From: Campylorhamphus procurvoides
Lineage: Eukaryota > Chordata > Aves > Passeriformes > Dendrocolaptidae
Assembly: GCA_013396655.1 (NCBI GenBank)
Contig: WBMV01008245.1
Location: forward strand, 1 to 64,000
DNA: 64,000 bases
Direction: 5' to 3'
Shown: in pieces, positions 49,681 to 60,889 of the stretch
Layout of the letters: each line of letters starts with the position of its first letter
Position numbering within the stretch: the stretch's first letter is position 1
Position numbers and translations under genes: made by a program
The notes under the pieces: model-generated
The model's input: the letters and a program-made list of their open reading frames with translations, nothing else
Databases searched by the model: none
Told to the model about the DNA's origin: nothing

Positions 49681-52051
49681 TTAATCACAGCTCCCATCCT
49701 TCCAGCCATCCCTCCAGCGCTCATCCACACGGGAGCAGTCAAATTCAGACTTCCCCAGCTTCCTGTTCACTTCATTATGAAGAAGACACAGCCAGCGGGA
49801 GAAGTTAGTCCTGGTGCTCGTGTCCGGTTGATTTGTTCGTAATCTGCAAACAGGGAGGAGGAAACAAATGTTATTTCTCCACAGTCACCAAATTCAGCAC
49901 CCATAGCAGGCCCAGAGTCCCAGAGAGAGCACAGGGAGATCAGTAATTATCACTAATTATCTACAAAATACTGATGGCTGCAGCTTGGATTCATTCACTG
50001 TCTGGTCCCGGCAATGGGAAAAGACACAGGAATCAAAACTTCTCTATGATAAAAAGAAAGAAATACTGGAGTTCATCAAAACACTCAATAAATGAAAAAA
50101 ATGGAGCAGTTATTTTGCCATGTGATGCCTGTTAAGTCAGTCATTCGATTTCAAACTTCTTTGTGTGTTCAACTGGAAAAGGGGAGTTGAAATTTCTGAG
50201 AAAGCAATTGACAGCCACAGAAAAAGTCACCACAGAATCCCAGAATGATTTGGGGTGGAAGGGACCTTAAAGATCATCTCATTCCAACCCCCTTCCACTA
50301 GGTCAAACATCATGGCCCATTTCAGCCTTTGCCTCCCCATTATTTGTCAGTACAGGGGACTTTGTGGGGGAGAACACTTGTCTCCTGAAAAAAATTATCC
50401 AAGTCCAATTCCACAACTCTTCACAAGCCCAGTTTGAGCCAGAGAACTTTGAAATCACCTCAGGGAGGCCTTGGAGACAGCACACAACCCAACAGCACAA
50501 GAACAGTGTTTGTTTTTTGAGTAAGTGTACCTGTGATTGATGCAATAATGGACAGAACCAGTTCAGGTAGCTACAAACCTCAAGTGCAGGAAGAGCTGCT
50601 GATATGCAAAAGAGCTGCTGCAGCTCAGCATTTCTGGCAAGCCCCTTCAGCACAAAAACCCCCTGAGGACACTCACCTTTCCCTCAGATCCTCAAAAAAC
50701 CCCTGAGGACACTCACCTGTCCCTCAGGGACCCAAAAAACCTGCAGTGGACACTCACCTTTCCCTCAGGGACCCAAAAACCCACTGAGCACACTCACCGC
50801 TCCCTCAGGTACCCAAAAACCCCCTGAGGACACTCCCCTTTCCCTCAGATCCTCAACAAACCCCTGAGGACACTCACCTCTCCCTCAGGGACCCAAAACC
50901 CACTGAGGACACTCCCCTCTCCCTCAGGGACCCAAAACCCACTGAGGACACTCCCCTCTCCCTCAGGGACCCAAAACCCACTGAGGACACTCCCCTCTCC
51001 CTCAGGGACCCAAAACCCACTGAGGACACTCACCTCTCCCTCAGGTACTCAAAAACTCACTGAGGACACTCACTTTTCCCTCAGATCCTCAAAAACCCAC
51101 TGAGGACACTCACCTCTCCCTCAGGTACTCAAAAACTCACTGAGGACACTCACTTTTCCCTCAGATCCTCAAAAACCCACTGAGGACACTCACCTCTCCC
51201 TCAGGTCCTCAGCGCAGTGCTCACAGGGGTAGAACTTGGAGAAGAGGTTGATGAAGTCCCTCATCTCCCTCTGCTGGGCCCCCGAGGGCCGCTCGGGGTA
51301 ATATGCAGCCATGGTGTGCAGGAAGGCCCAGGTGCTGCGGCCCAGCTGCTCGCTGTCCAGGGGACAGTCTGGAGGTGGCTCCTTGTCCTCTGCGACCACC
51401 ACGTCCTGGGGTGGAGAGAGGGTTGTGAGGGGACACGCGGTTTGGTGGGGAAACAGCCCCTTTGTGCCGGGAGGGAGGGCGAGAGGGGAGGAACAGGTGC
51501 TGCACACCCTCAGTGGGGACATGGCAGAGCCCCCCTCAGACTCCCAGTGAAGGCAAAGGTTGAGCCTCTTTCACACCCTCTGAGGGGCCATGGCAGAGCC
51601 CACTCACACCCTCTGAGGGGACATGGCAAACTCCCCTCACACCCTCTGAGGGGACAAGAGCAGAGCTCCGTCACCCCGAGGAGAAGACAGACACCCCCTT
51701 CACGCTCCCACAGAGAGGCACCCTGCCCCGGCCCCTCTGCACCCCGCGGGGGACACGCAGCCCCACCGCACTCGGGAGGGAGGGATGAAGGACTGCGAGG
51801 GCTCCTCAGGGACTGCGGATCGCCCGGGGGACGCTCCCACCGCTCCTCACCGCGCCGCCCGGGGCCGCCTGCCTCCTCTGCTCCCGCAGCCAGCTCTTGA
51901 AATCCGTGCAGGCTCGGCACGGCTTCTTGGGCGGCTCCCCCGGCGCGCCGTGCGAGGAGGAGAAAGGGAAGGGGAAGGGGCCGCTGTCGGTGCCGGGGAA
52001 GGAGCCCCTGTCGGACCCGCGGCCCGCACGGCCCTCAGTGGGCGCCGCCAT
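49681..52051 (-). CDS. GFER: GFER/ALR, FAD-linked sulfhydryl oxidase, 3 exons, 191 aa
   Basis: Exons in transcript order: 51851-52051, 51194-51405, 49681-49843 (stop TAA); GT/AG junctions, continuous frame. It oxidises MIA40/CHCHD4 in the mitochondrial intermembrane space and passes electrons through FAD to cytochrome c. Visible are the shuttle pair C45-R-A-C48, the Erv/ALR core with the redox CEHC motif after SKFYP in exon 2, and the structural pair in WLC and FDC of exon 3. The penultimate Cys of GSCD, which with the exon-2 DCP cysteine links the dimer in the human protein, is also present. The end [10 protein letters not shown]...[11 protein letters not shown] is highly conserved. Met1 at 52051 begins MAAP as in human, although the frame stays open far upstream. 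The N-terminal arm before CRAC is 44 residues, against about 70 in human. Confidence 0.96.
50230..50305 (-). mobile_element. short CR1 3' fragment in GFER intron 2
   Basis: CAGAATGATTTGGGGTGGAA followed by GGGACCTTAAAGATCATCTC. Confidence 0.85.
50663..51193. repeat. 39-40 bp minisatellite in GFER intron 2 that copies the exon-2 splice donor
   Basis: Thirteen tandem units of 39-40 bp run directly into GFER exon 2. Read on the - strand, a unit carries CTGAGGGAGAGGTGAGTGTC, the same sequence as the last bases of exon 2 plus its 5' splice site. By hand, nine of the 13 extra copies keep GTGAGT; four are changed to GGGAGT. The authentic donor is the fourteenth, boundary copy. Confidence 0.93.
51500..51690. 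repeat. minisatellite in GFER intron 1
   Basis: About four units of 35-45 bp built around CACACCCTCTGAGGGGACAT and GGCAGAGCCC, in the intron between GFER exons 2 and 1. A related sequence occurs in reverse orientation on the other side of exon 1. Confidence 0.8.
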
Positions 52052-52270
52052 CTTGGCGCGCGGGGCAGGCCGGGCCGGGGCGGCGCCATTGGGGGCTGTG
52101 AGGGGCGGCGGGTGATGGATCTGTGCCGAAATAACAGCGAGCACCGTGTTTGAGTGTTGTCTTTGAGAACAGGGAGGGGGTTCCTGCGTGGGAGACTCCC
52201 GCCTCCAGCTGTCCGCGTCGCCCCTCAGCGGCCGCGGGGCTGCGTGTCCCCCTCGGGGGCTGTGAGGGGT
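51720..52270 (-). promoter_or_regulatory. CpG-island promoter of GFER
   Basis: A CpG-rich island covers exon 1 and about 200 bp upstream. A CCAAT box on the - strand lies at 52086-52090. The start codon itself is embedded in AAGATGGCGGC on the - strand (about 52043-52053), a strong YY1-type element. No TATA box is seen. Confidence 0.65.
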
Positions 52271-52450
52271 CTCTGCAATGTGCCCGCTGTGGGTGTGAGG
52301 GGGCTCAGTTGCCGTCCCCCCTCTTGGGGAAGGGCAGGGGGACAGGGTTCTCCTCAGTGGGGTGTAAAGGGGGTCCCCATCTTCGGTCTGCCCTTGTCCC
52401 CCCTGAGGGTGTGAAGGGGCTGCTACCCTGTCCCTCATGAAGGTGTCAAG
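52240..52450. repeat. diverged minisatellite upstream of GFER, inverted relative to intron 1
   Basis: Loose repeats of CCCCCTGAGGGTGTGAAGGG type occur near 52250, 52300, 52360, 52400 and 52440. Read on the opposite strand they resemble the intron-1 units at 51500-51690. Confidence 0.6.
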
Positions 52451-52506
52451 GAGTGGTTCCCCCCATCTCACCCTCCCAGTTGAGCACCAAAACAAAAATA
52501 ATACTA

Positions 52507-52616
52507 ATTTATATATATATATATAGTCATTCATGGCTGGGTTTTGTAAATGAAGATTTGGGAAGGGCTCTATCCACGCTTGCTGCAAATATATATATAT
52601 ATATATACATATATGG
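52507..52616. repeat. paired (AT)n microsatellites
   Basis: Two AT dinucleotide tracts, about 52508-52525 and 52589-52613, are separated by some 65 bp of ordinary sequence and lie just before a CR1 fragment. Confidence 0.9.
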
Positions 52617-52619
52617 GGC

Positions 52620-52995
52620 CTGTGCCTGGTTAGTTTGGAGAGCAAAAGGCTGAGGGGGGATCTCATCAATCCATACAAATATCCCCAAGGGGTGTCAGAG
52701 GATGGTGCCAGACCCTGCTCAGCAGTGCCCAGGGACAGGACAAGGAGTGATGGCCATAAACTAAAACACAAGTTCCATCTCAAGGTAAGGAATCACAACT
52801 TCCCATGGAGGGTGGCAGAGGTCTGAACAGCTGCCCAGGGAGGCTGTGGAGTCTCCCTCTCTGGAGACATTCCAACCCTACCTGGACACGTCCCTGTGTC
52901 ACCTGCTCCGGGTGGCCCTGGCTGGGCAGGGGGTTGGATGGCATAGAGGGTTGGAGGTCCCTTCCAACCCCAACTCCTTTGGGATTCTGCAATAT
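52620..52995 (+). mobile_element. CR1 LINE fragment upstream of GFER
   Basis: GGCTGAGGGGGGATCTCATC, GTGGAGTCTCCCTCTCTGGA and GGAGGTCCCTTCCAACCCCA: a CR1 subfamily different from most others here. Confidence 0.9.
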
Positions 52996-54514
52996 GTACA
53001 TACTGTGCGTGGCAGAGCTCTCTTGCATGCCAGCAGCACCTCAGTGTTATCTCCAGCACAGTCACACAGTCAACACTGTGGTTTAATGGACAAACATACC
53101 CGTATGAAACCCAACGTGTTTCCAACATCTGTCACACGTTTGTAAATCTGTACTGGGGAAGGGTTTTCCTCTTTCCTAGAGCATTGGCACGTGTCACCCC
53201 AGGGCAGGCACGCCAACCTGAGCCCTGGCCTGTGGCTGGAACTGGTTGGGCTGCTCAGGGTGAAGGAGAGCCCAGACCTGGCCACAGTGTGTTGGTCTCA
53301 AGTGGACATTTGGCATCTTTCCTTCTATTCCCAGAGAGCCACAGGCTTGTGAGCACATGAGGGTGGTGACCCAACTCCTGGGAGATGGTCCAGCACCCAT
53401 CAACATCCAGAACTGGGTCTCTCCACTTGGAAAGGTTAATTAGCTGTGGCTTGGCACTATGTTAAAAGCACTTTCTTTTTTCTTTGTCCTGTAGTCTGGC
53501 AGATGTGACCCCCTGAAGCACATCCTGCATCCAGCCTTCGAGACACAATGGTCTTAGGGAGTTCTTGGTGGGGGTCAGGGGATGGAAACTTGGAAAGCAA
53601 CACAGAGTTCCTCTTTTCCTTCTTTTTGGTTCGATGCCATGGTGCCATTAGAGGTTTGGGGGCCACAGGATGAGTCTCCCACTGTGGAGAGTTTCAAGAG
53701 AATATTTCTTTGCTGATATTCGTGAGGGAGTGAGAAGCCACGTGAGCAGCTGATAGAAATTACTGGAATGGCTTTGTCTAAAATTACAGACAACTATAAA
53801 TTTCACACATGAAAGAAAGATCAAGTAGGGATAACATTTTTATATCTGTTTTCTTTACCCACCAATAAATGTTTTAAATGATGCTATTGACTAAATTCTT
53901 CTTTGCAACATCAGGAAACAAAATAGGGAGAGACCCAGGGAATTTCATATAGAGCTTTATTGTTTGATCTTCAAGCAATTAAATAGTTGCAGAAATATTT
54001 CCAAGTCAAAGCAATCTCTTGGCTTGGTAGTTCATAGACTTTGCTTCCTCATCAGTGATTTAATTTATGGATTTAGTTAAAATATAAGCATTTTTATTGG
54101 AAAGGAAAAAGCTCATAACCTGAAAAGAAGTTGTTGGTTACAGAGATCCCTGTCAGTGTTGCTCTCCTTGTCCCATTCCTGGATAGCTGTAGGAGCAGAG
54201 CTGGGTCTGTAGGGAAAGGTGCTCCCCATTTTCTCTGTTTGTCCTCAGGGCCAGCATCATCTTGGATTTCAAAGGAAATAAAAGGAGAGATGCTCAGATT
54301 CAAATCACAGCAAGTAAATTCACTTTACTGTCTCTAATTGAATCCAAGGGCAGAGCCAAATTAATTCCACCCAAAGAAAGGAACGTGAGGCAGAGGAAGA
54401 GTGGGCAGCATTCCTTCCTGCTCCCCTCCCCTCAACAACCCTAACCTACCTCACACTCTGCCTCGAGTACTGATTTAGGAGCTGGAATGTGGTAGGGCCT
54501 GTTACCAAACAAAC

Positions 54515-54760
54515 TCCTGACACAGATGGGAGATTGGGAAGGAATTCTTCCCTGTGAGGGTGGGCAGGCCCTGGCACAGGGTGCCCAGAGAAGCTGTGGC
54601 TGCCCCAGCCCTGGAAGTGTCCAAGGCCAGGTTGGACAGGGCTTGGAGCAACCTGGGCTGGTGGGAGGTGTCGCTGCCTGTGGCAGGGGTTTGGAACCAG
54701 ATGGTCTGTAAGATCCCTTCTCACCCAAACCATTCCAGAATTCTATGATATTCTGGGGGG
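54515..54760 (+). mobile_element. CR1 LINE 3' fragment
   Basis: GATTGGGAAGGAATTCTTCC to CCATTCCAGAATTCTATGAT. Confidence 0.92.
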
Positions 54761-57700
54761 AAAATTTTATCCTGTCCTTCTCAGGATTTTTACGAAGTTT
54801 TTTGTGATGGTTTTTAGGTAGTTTCAGCTGAATGTAACTGTTTCCCTCTCCAGGGGAATACTCCAGCAGGAAGCTGACTTGTATTTACACGTAAAGATTT
54901 GAGCCTGAAGTTCCACCAGTGAGAAGCCAGCACCAGGAATTAGTCATGCAATTGTCTGAGAACTTACAGCCAACTAGGAAATAGCAGCAGAAAAAAATGA
55001 CGTGTGTTTCCAGGTAAGTGAATCATATGGATCAGCTCTGCTTGTGTACAAGAAATACGTCACCTACAAAATTTCCCAAAAGCATGAATTTATCTCCCAG
55101 TTATCTGGAAGGAGCCTCACTGCCAGTGGGTGAGATATTGATCTCGGTTCAAGTCCATCCAGATCTATTGAAATGTGTTCAGAACAGTCTGAGCTGTAAG
55201 ACTGAGCATGGAGTAAACCAAGGCCCTGATCTACACCCAGAGATGCAGTCCAGTATTTTAAAATTTGTGCCATTTTTGTGTATGGGTCTTCTTGCTGATT
55301 AAAATGAGAACCAAGGAGTAGTGGTGTATATATTGGCAATGGTAGGGATAAAGAGAAAACCAAATTATTTCTGCAAGCTGGTCCAGCCAGTCCTGCCTGT
55401 GTCATTCTCCTGTCTCCTCCTTCCCAGACTCCCTCTGTCAGTCAGTGGAGGAGATTTTTCTCATGTAACAGGTGCTATGAGAATGTGTCAATTTATTAAG
55501 AATTAATCATTAATTGAGTTCTCCTTCCACATTACTCTTCTCCCAGCCAGGCTTTTGTGTGAAGATTAAATGTTGCTTTCCTTGTTTTCTGAGGGGGGCA
55601 AGGAACACAAAGGTCTTTTCTCTGTCCTGAAATACAGTGAACTTTTCACCCAAGCCACTGCTGGTGGAATCCCCTGGAGAGATAATGTACTTTGCATGCT
55701 CTGCTCCTCCATGGTGTGGGCAAAGAGGAAAGGGGAGGAGTGGGATGAGCACTTGTCTGACTAATCTGGAAGGAACACAACGATCTTGTCTCTGATCACT
55801 CTACTATATTTAGCATCAAGTAAGAACAGATTTTGCCCAAGAGGAAACAGTATTTCTCCACGTTCCCTGGTGCTTGCTGTGTTTGCTGTTGGCTGTACTG
55901 GTGGTGCTGGGATTTTCCCCCACAGGGTTTGGGAACATGCAGGGCAGGCTGTGTACTGCAGAGTCTTGAACCTCCTTGGAAACTCAGTCCTGCCTTCCAT
56001 CTCTCTTCACATCCCATATGTGTGTCCCAGCATGTTCACACACCATGCTGGTCTTGGACCACACACTCATCAAAACACCCTTTTTTTTCTGTAGAAACTG
56101 ATGCAATGAAAGGAAACTTTCCCTTGCAGTGGTTTAAGTTGCATTCTCACCATTTCTGGAAGATTCCCTCTTGAACCACATTTTTGTCCTCTGCATAACC
56201 CTTAGAAAAACAGGCCACTTTTACAAAGGAGCTATGAAATTATTGCAACAAGTGCTTGGTAAACAGGACCTATCCAACATGCCTTGGCAGTGAGCAAATC
56301 TCCCACAACAGGCAGTGCTCTCCCTGGGCTTTTCAAGCCCGTGGTGCCAGGTTTCAGGGAGCTGGATGTGATGCTGTGATTTTATATCAGCTGTCAGTGA
56401 CCCAGAGCAGGGACAGGACCTCCATGTCCTGAGTCCTGATGGGCAATAACCAGGGATGCCCAGGTATGATCCATCCCAGGACACTGCAGATTGAAGGCAC
56501 TGGGTCTCCTGCTGAGGTGGAAGTGTGGCAGAGGAAAGCAGAGGCAGGCTTGGAACAGAGAGGAGAAGGACAGTGCCCAAAGAAACATCCCCTCTCCATG
56601 TGCTGGCTCCTCTTGGAAAGGGCCAGAATAAGGGTTTGTAGAAAACAAGCACTGTCATAGAATCGTAAGATCTCTGAGGACTGCTGAATTGGATCCCACT
56701 GGCCACAGAAAAATGCTTTAGAGCCTGCAGCAGTTGCTGAAAATAGGATGAAATAAAGTATTTTCTTCTTGGTTAGATACTACAAAATCTCTCATCCCAG
56801 CCTGTGTGAAAGTTCAACCACTGCCTTTGTTCATGAGGTGAAGGAGACTTTTGTCAACTCCAGTGTCTGAGGTTTCATTATTCTTTTTAAATAAGGGTCT
56901 GTTTCTCTATTTATTAAAAGTCTAAACCCTCTTTGTAGTTTTAAAATCAGCTTTTAGCAGCTGGGGTTTTCATTAAAGGTGCTGATAGGTCATGTGTCAT
57001 CGCAGGTCACCTTCAAGAACAGCAAAGGGCAGCTTTTGATCCTGAGAGTGAGGGAGGGAAGGATGGAGCTTTTCTACAGCCTCATTCCAGCCCCCCTTGG
57101 CTGTGCCTTTTCATATCTCTTCTTTGCAGCCAGAGTGCCCCAAGGGTGGTTTGAGAACTTCCCCTCTCTTTGCCTTTCCTGTGCTGGGCATAGAAAGAGA
57201 AATCCCTGGAGTCCCACACATTGTCAGCTGTGAGGGTACAGCTCACTCACCAGCCCAGACAGGACTTCTGTACATCTGACAGATGTTCATAATGTGGCTC
57301 CTTCTCTTTCCATGTACGTGCATTTGGGATGAGGCTGTTGCTTGTTAGACTTGGAAAATGGAGGAGCTGGTGAGGAGCTGCCTTTGGTCACCCTGAACAT
57401 CTGTGCACTCAGACTCTACCCTGACTCCTGTTGAGTGCAGTGAAGGATTGGTCCTTGTCCCACCTGTGCTGCTGTGCTCTGGTTAAACCCACCAGATTAA
57501 GGTATTCCTGATGAAAATATGGAAATGAAGAGAAAACCAGACCCTCAGTGTTTATTTGTCATGGAAGGGAAGCTGATCTTATAATGGGAGTAGTAGAGGG
57601 GACAGCCCAGTGACCTGTGGGTGTTCCTGAAGCCACTGGATGACCTACCCCGTGTTCCAAATTGTGGGCACTGTGGGGCAGGGACTCTGATGTGACTCCC

Positions 57701-59934
57701 CATGACAATCCCAGAGTCACCTGCCATGACACAAACATGTTTCTACACCCAAAGCAGTTTATGGCCATAGTGATGCTCCTCGAGGAGCAGGAGGCATAGC
57801 TCCACCTTGGTGGGACTCTCTTGGAGCAGAATGAAAAATTAGGGAGGTTATGGAGGAAAACTTGGATTTCCTCCATCTTGGCAAAGCACTCCTACATATT
57901 ATCAGTTAATTTTGGTGTGTTTGGTACCTTGTAAAACATCTACAGAAAAAAAGTAACTGTTGCCCTCAAAGCTGTGTAAATAAATAAATGGCAGCGACCA
58001 GCAATACTTGTGGAGCCTCACTTTTTCTGGGCAGACCACTCCTACCCTTCTCTTAATAATTACCCACAAAGAGGTCCTGATTTATGGCAGGATAATTTGG
58101 AAGTAGTGGAAGTCACAAACTTAATAATGTCTAAAACATGATGTTTTGTCTTGGTTTTTTATAAGTGAATTCAAATATATCCAGCAGAGAAGTGGAATTA
58201 ATGGCCTCTTCTAATTGGTTATCCTTCTTTCCCAAGAGAAATGGCCCTGGCACCACTGGGTGTTATGGTGGACATGTTGAGGAGCACTTGGGCTCATCCA
58301 GAGGGAATTGGGCCATCCCTGCCTTCAGTTTCATGGGTAGTGTCACTGCAGACTAACCTGGCACAACTCTCTAGTCCTTTGTTTCCACAGAACATTTTCT
58401 CAGTAGCTCATTGCTGAGTTTTGAGTAGTTTTGTTCATCCTTCCCTATATCTGAGATCCCAATCACCAGCAACCTTCCAAGGAACCCAATCTCACCCATA
58501 AATCTGCTCTGCAAACTGCGTGGCTGGTTCTTCATTCTTGGGTGACTTGTAAACCTCCATGCAGCTTCAGCTTCCTGTTATTCCATTGTATTTTGCACTC
58601 CCTGTTTTCTGCTTGAATTCCCTGAGAATGCTGAAATACAGCAAAGTCTTTGGCCAAGGCTGTTTCCTACTCTTGTTTTCAGGACATCCACAGATCTTCC
58701 AATGCAGAGCAATGTGCTCCTGAACCTCCCCAGCCATCTCCTCTTCCTGGGGCTTCTCCAGGGCTTTCCTTGCCTTTGGCTTCTCCCAGTCTGGGCAAAT
58801 ATGTTTAAGCCTTTACACTCTTGGAAGTACATTGTGGTTTGTGTCTGCTCTGAGACAGGAAACCAATCCAAGGTGCTTTGTTTAGAGTCTTGGTCCCAGA
58901 TGTTTTCAAGAGCCACTTAACAGAGCCATGTGAAGGTGAGCTTGGCCCTGGCTTGGCTGCCAAGGAGAAGCCTATGAGTGTGGATTTGATGACAGGGAGC
59001 TGGCAAAACATTTTGTGATTTCCTCTCCCTCCATAAAATGCTCACTCTCTGAGCTGGGTACACTTACCAGCACATGTTCTTGCTGGACCTTTTGTGAACA
59101 GAGGGATGCAGGGTCCAGTTCCAGGGCTGGGGAGAGCAGGGAGCTGTTTCACATCATGTTTCCACAGGCCAGTCCCTGTCCAGCTCCCTGAGCCAGGAAG
59201 TGCCTTGGAAGTGCCATTGAAGGAGTTTCCCCATCAAAATATACACAGAACCAAAGTTCTCTCTGTATGACTTTCCCTTGCTAAAGGAGGACAGATATCC
59301 ATCAGCAATAGATCCAGTGGCAGCAAACCTGCTCCCTTTGCCCCAGGCACTGCCATCCTGCTGTGTGGGAGCAGCCTCAGGTGCTCAGGGAACACAAACC
59401 AAGGCCCTCCTCACTGTTTTGTCTGGATATCCAGAAGGAATCTGGCTTGGCTCCCTATTCCAGTTCTGTGGGGTTTTTTTGATAGATGAGAAATCTGTTA
59501 CTGAGGGTTTGAGACACTGGTTGTAACTGGGAAATGACAGGGAAGGCAGGGCTGAGCCTCTCAATTTGGGATCCAATAATGATAATTATAATGATAGTGA
59601 TAATAATGGTTCAATTTAGGCTTTATCAAAGAAGAGAGGGGGTGAGGATGGAGCAGGCTCTTTGATCACACGCTGCCCATCAGCCAAATCATAACCTGAG
59701 GCACACACAGCAGTTCAGGGAGAGGACAGGCTGTCCAGGGCTGGAATTACCTGTCCTGCTGTGCCTCCAAGCAGTGGAGCTGGTCCTTGGGAAGAGCTGG
59801 GAGGGGATGGACACCTGGCTGGATGCAGGACAGTGCACAGGGTGCTCAGAGATGAGTCTCCATCCCATATTTACACCTGAGGAGTTTTGGGACTCTAAGT
59901 TACACCCTGGGGATGTGTTTGCTCATGTAGTGAC

Positions 59935-60205
59935 AGGACAAGGGGCAATGGCTTCAAACTGACAGAGAGTAGGTTCAGAACAGATATTGGGATGAAATCC
60001 TTCCCTGGGAGGGTGGGCAGGCCCTGGCACAGGTTGTGCAGAGAAGCTGTGGCTGCCTCTGGATCCCTGGAAGTGTCCAAGGCCAGGTTGGAGCACCCTG
60101 GGACAGTGGAAGGTGTCCCTGCCCATGGCAGGGGTGGCACTGGATGGGCTTTAATATCCCTTCCAACCCAAACCATTCCAGGTTTCTATGATTCTATGAT
60201 AACAT
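59935..60205 (+). mobile_element. CR1 LINE 3' fragment with ATTCTATG tail, upstream of NOXO1
   Basis: ACAAGGGGCAATGGCTTCAA to TTCTATGATTCTATGAT. Among the best-preserved tails in the window. Confidence 0.93.
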
Positions 60206-60622
60206 TGTCATTGGCATCTCCCACAATTTCTGAGAGCATGCAAATATTGATAAAGTTGCCAGAAATCCATTTAAAGTATCTCAGGTGGGACAAAACAATA
60301 AAGAAAAGATATTTGTAACAACTCTTACACGTATCAAGTGGTGCCTGATTTGTGCTTTCCAACAAATCCAGGTTGCAAATCAGTTTTTGGGACTGATGTG
60401 AGCTCATCCCGAGCTGCAGGTAACTCAGTCCCTGCAATATAACCATAAAAACTCTTTTTGTATCCCCGGAAATGCCTCGGGGCAAGAGCTGCTACCCCAG
60501 TGACCTCCTGTACCCCCAGGGCTTGGCTCCCTTCCCAGCACTGCTTAGCGGGGCTATGATAAAACAAGCTGGTTCTCTTCCCTGGCTCCCTGAACTCTGT
60601 CCCTGCTACTGCAGCAGCCACG

Positions 60623-60755
60623 ATTTGCATGTGAAAAGCGGGGGGAAAGGTAAAAGGTAAAAAAGCACCCGGGAGCTTCGAAGCACGGAATTTCTGCGGG
60701 GCGGAGGAGGAAGGAAGGTAACCCTGAGCCCTGCCTCCTGCTCCAGGGTATTTAA
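60623..60755 (+). promoter_or_regulatory. NOXO1 core promoter: octamer and TATA-like box
   Basis: ATTTGCAT (POU octamer) is at 60623-60630 and TATTTAA at 60749-60755. The TATA-like box predicts transcription starting near 60780, giving a 5' UTR of about 110 bases. That UTR contains CATCCCTCCAGGA tandem copies at about 60822-60860. A tissue-restricted TATA-type promoter contrasts with the CpG promoters of the other three genes. Confidence 0.55.
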
Positions 60756-60889
60756 CCTGGGCAGCCCGGGCTGGAGCCACATCTCAGCTCACTCCGGCAC
60801 AGGACACATCCCTCCTGCTCACATCCCTCCAGGACATCCCTCCAGGACATCCCTCCAGCTCCCTGGCAGGGAGCAGCAGCGTGGGGAAG

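Larger units (their letters stand above)
53000..60745. other. intergenic region between GFER and NOXO1
   Basis: Contains two CR1 fragments (54515-54760, 59935-60205) and an AT-rich imperfect repeat near 59575-59612. No open frame resembles a known protein and no RNA gene was recognised. Confidence 0.65.

Noticed and set aside
50845..51033. - strand open frame with 13-residue repeats ([13 protein letters not shown])
   Set aside because: It is the 39-bp donor minisatellite in intron 2, out of frame with GFER exon 2, which reaches TGA immediately after the donor.
51806..52783. 325-codon - strand open frame running into GFER exon 1, suggesting a long N-terminal extension
   Set aside because: The upstream part crosses a CR1 fragment, (AT)n tracts and a minisatellite. 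The MAAP start at 52051 matches the known start and has a strong Kozak context.
56655..56720. very short CR1-like tail (TCATAGAATCGTAAGATC)
   Set aside because: Too short and diverged to call with confidence.
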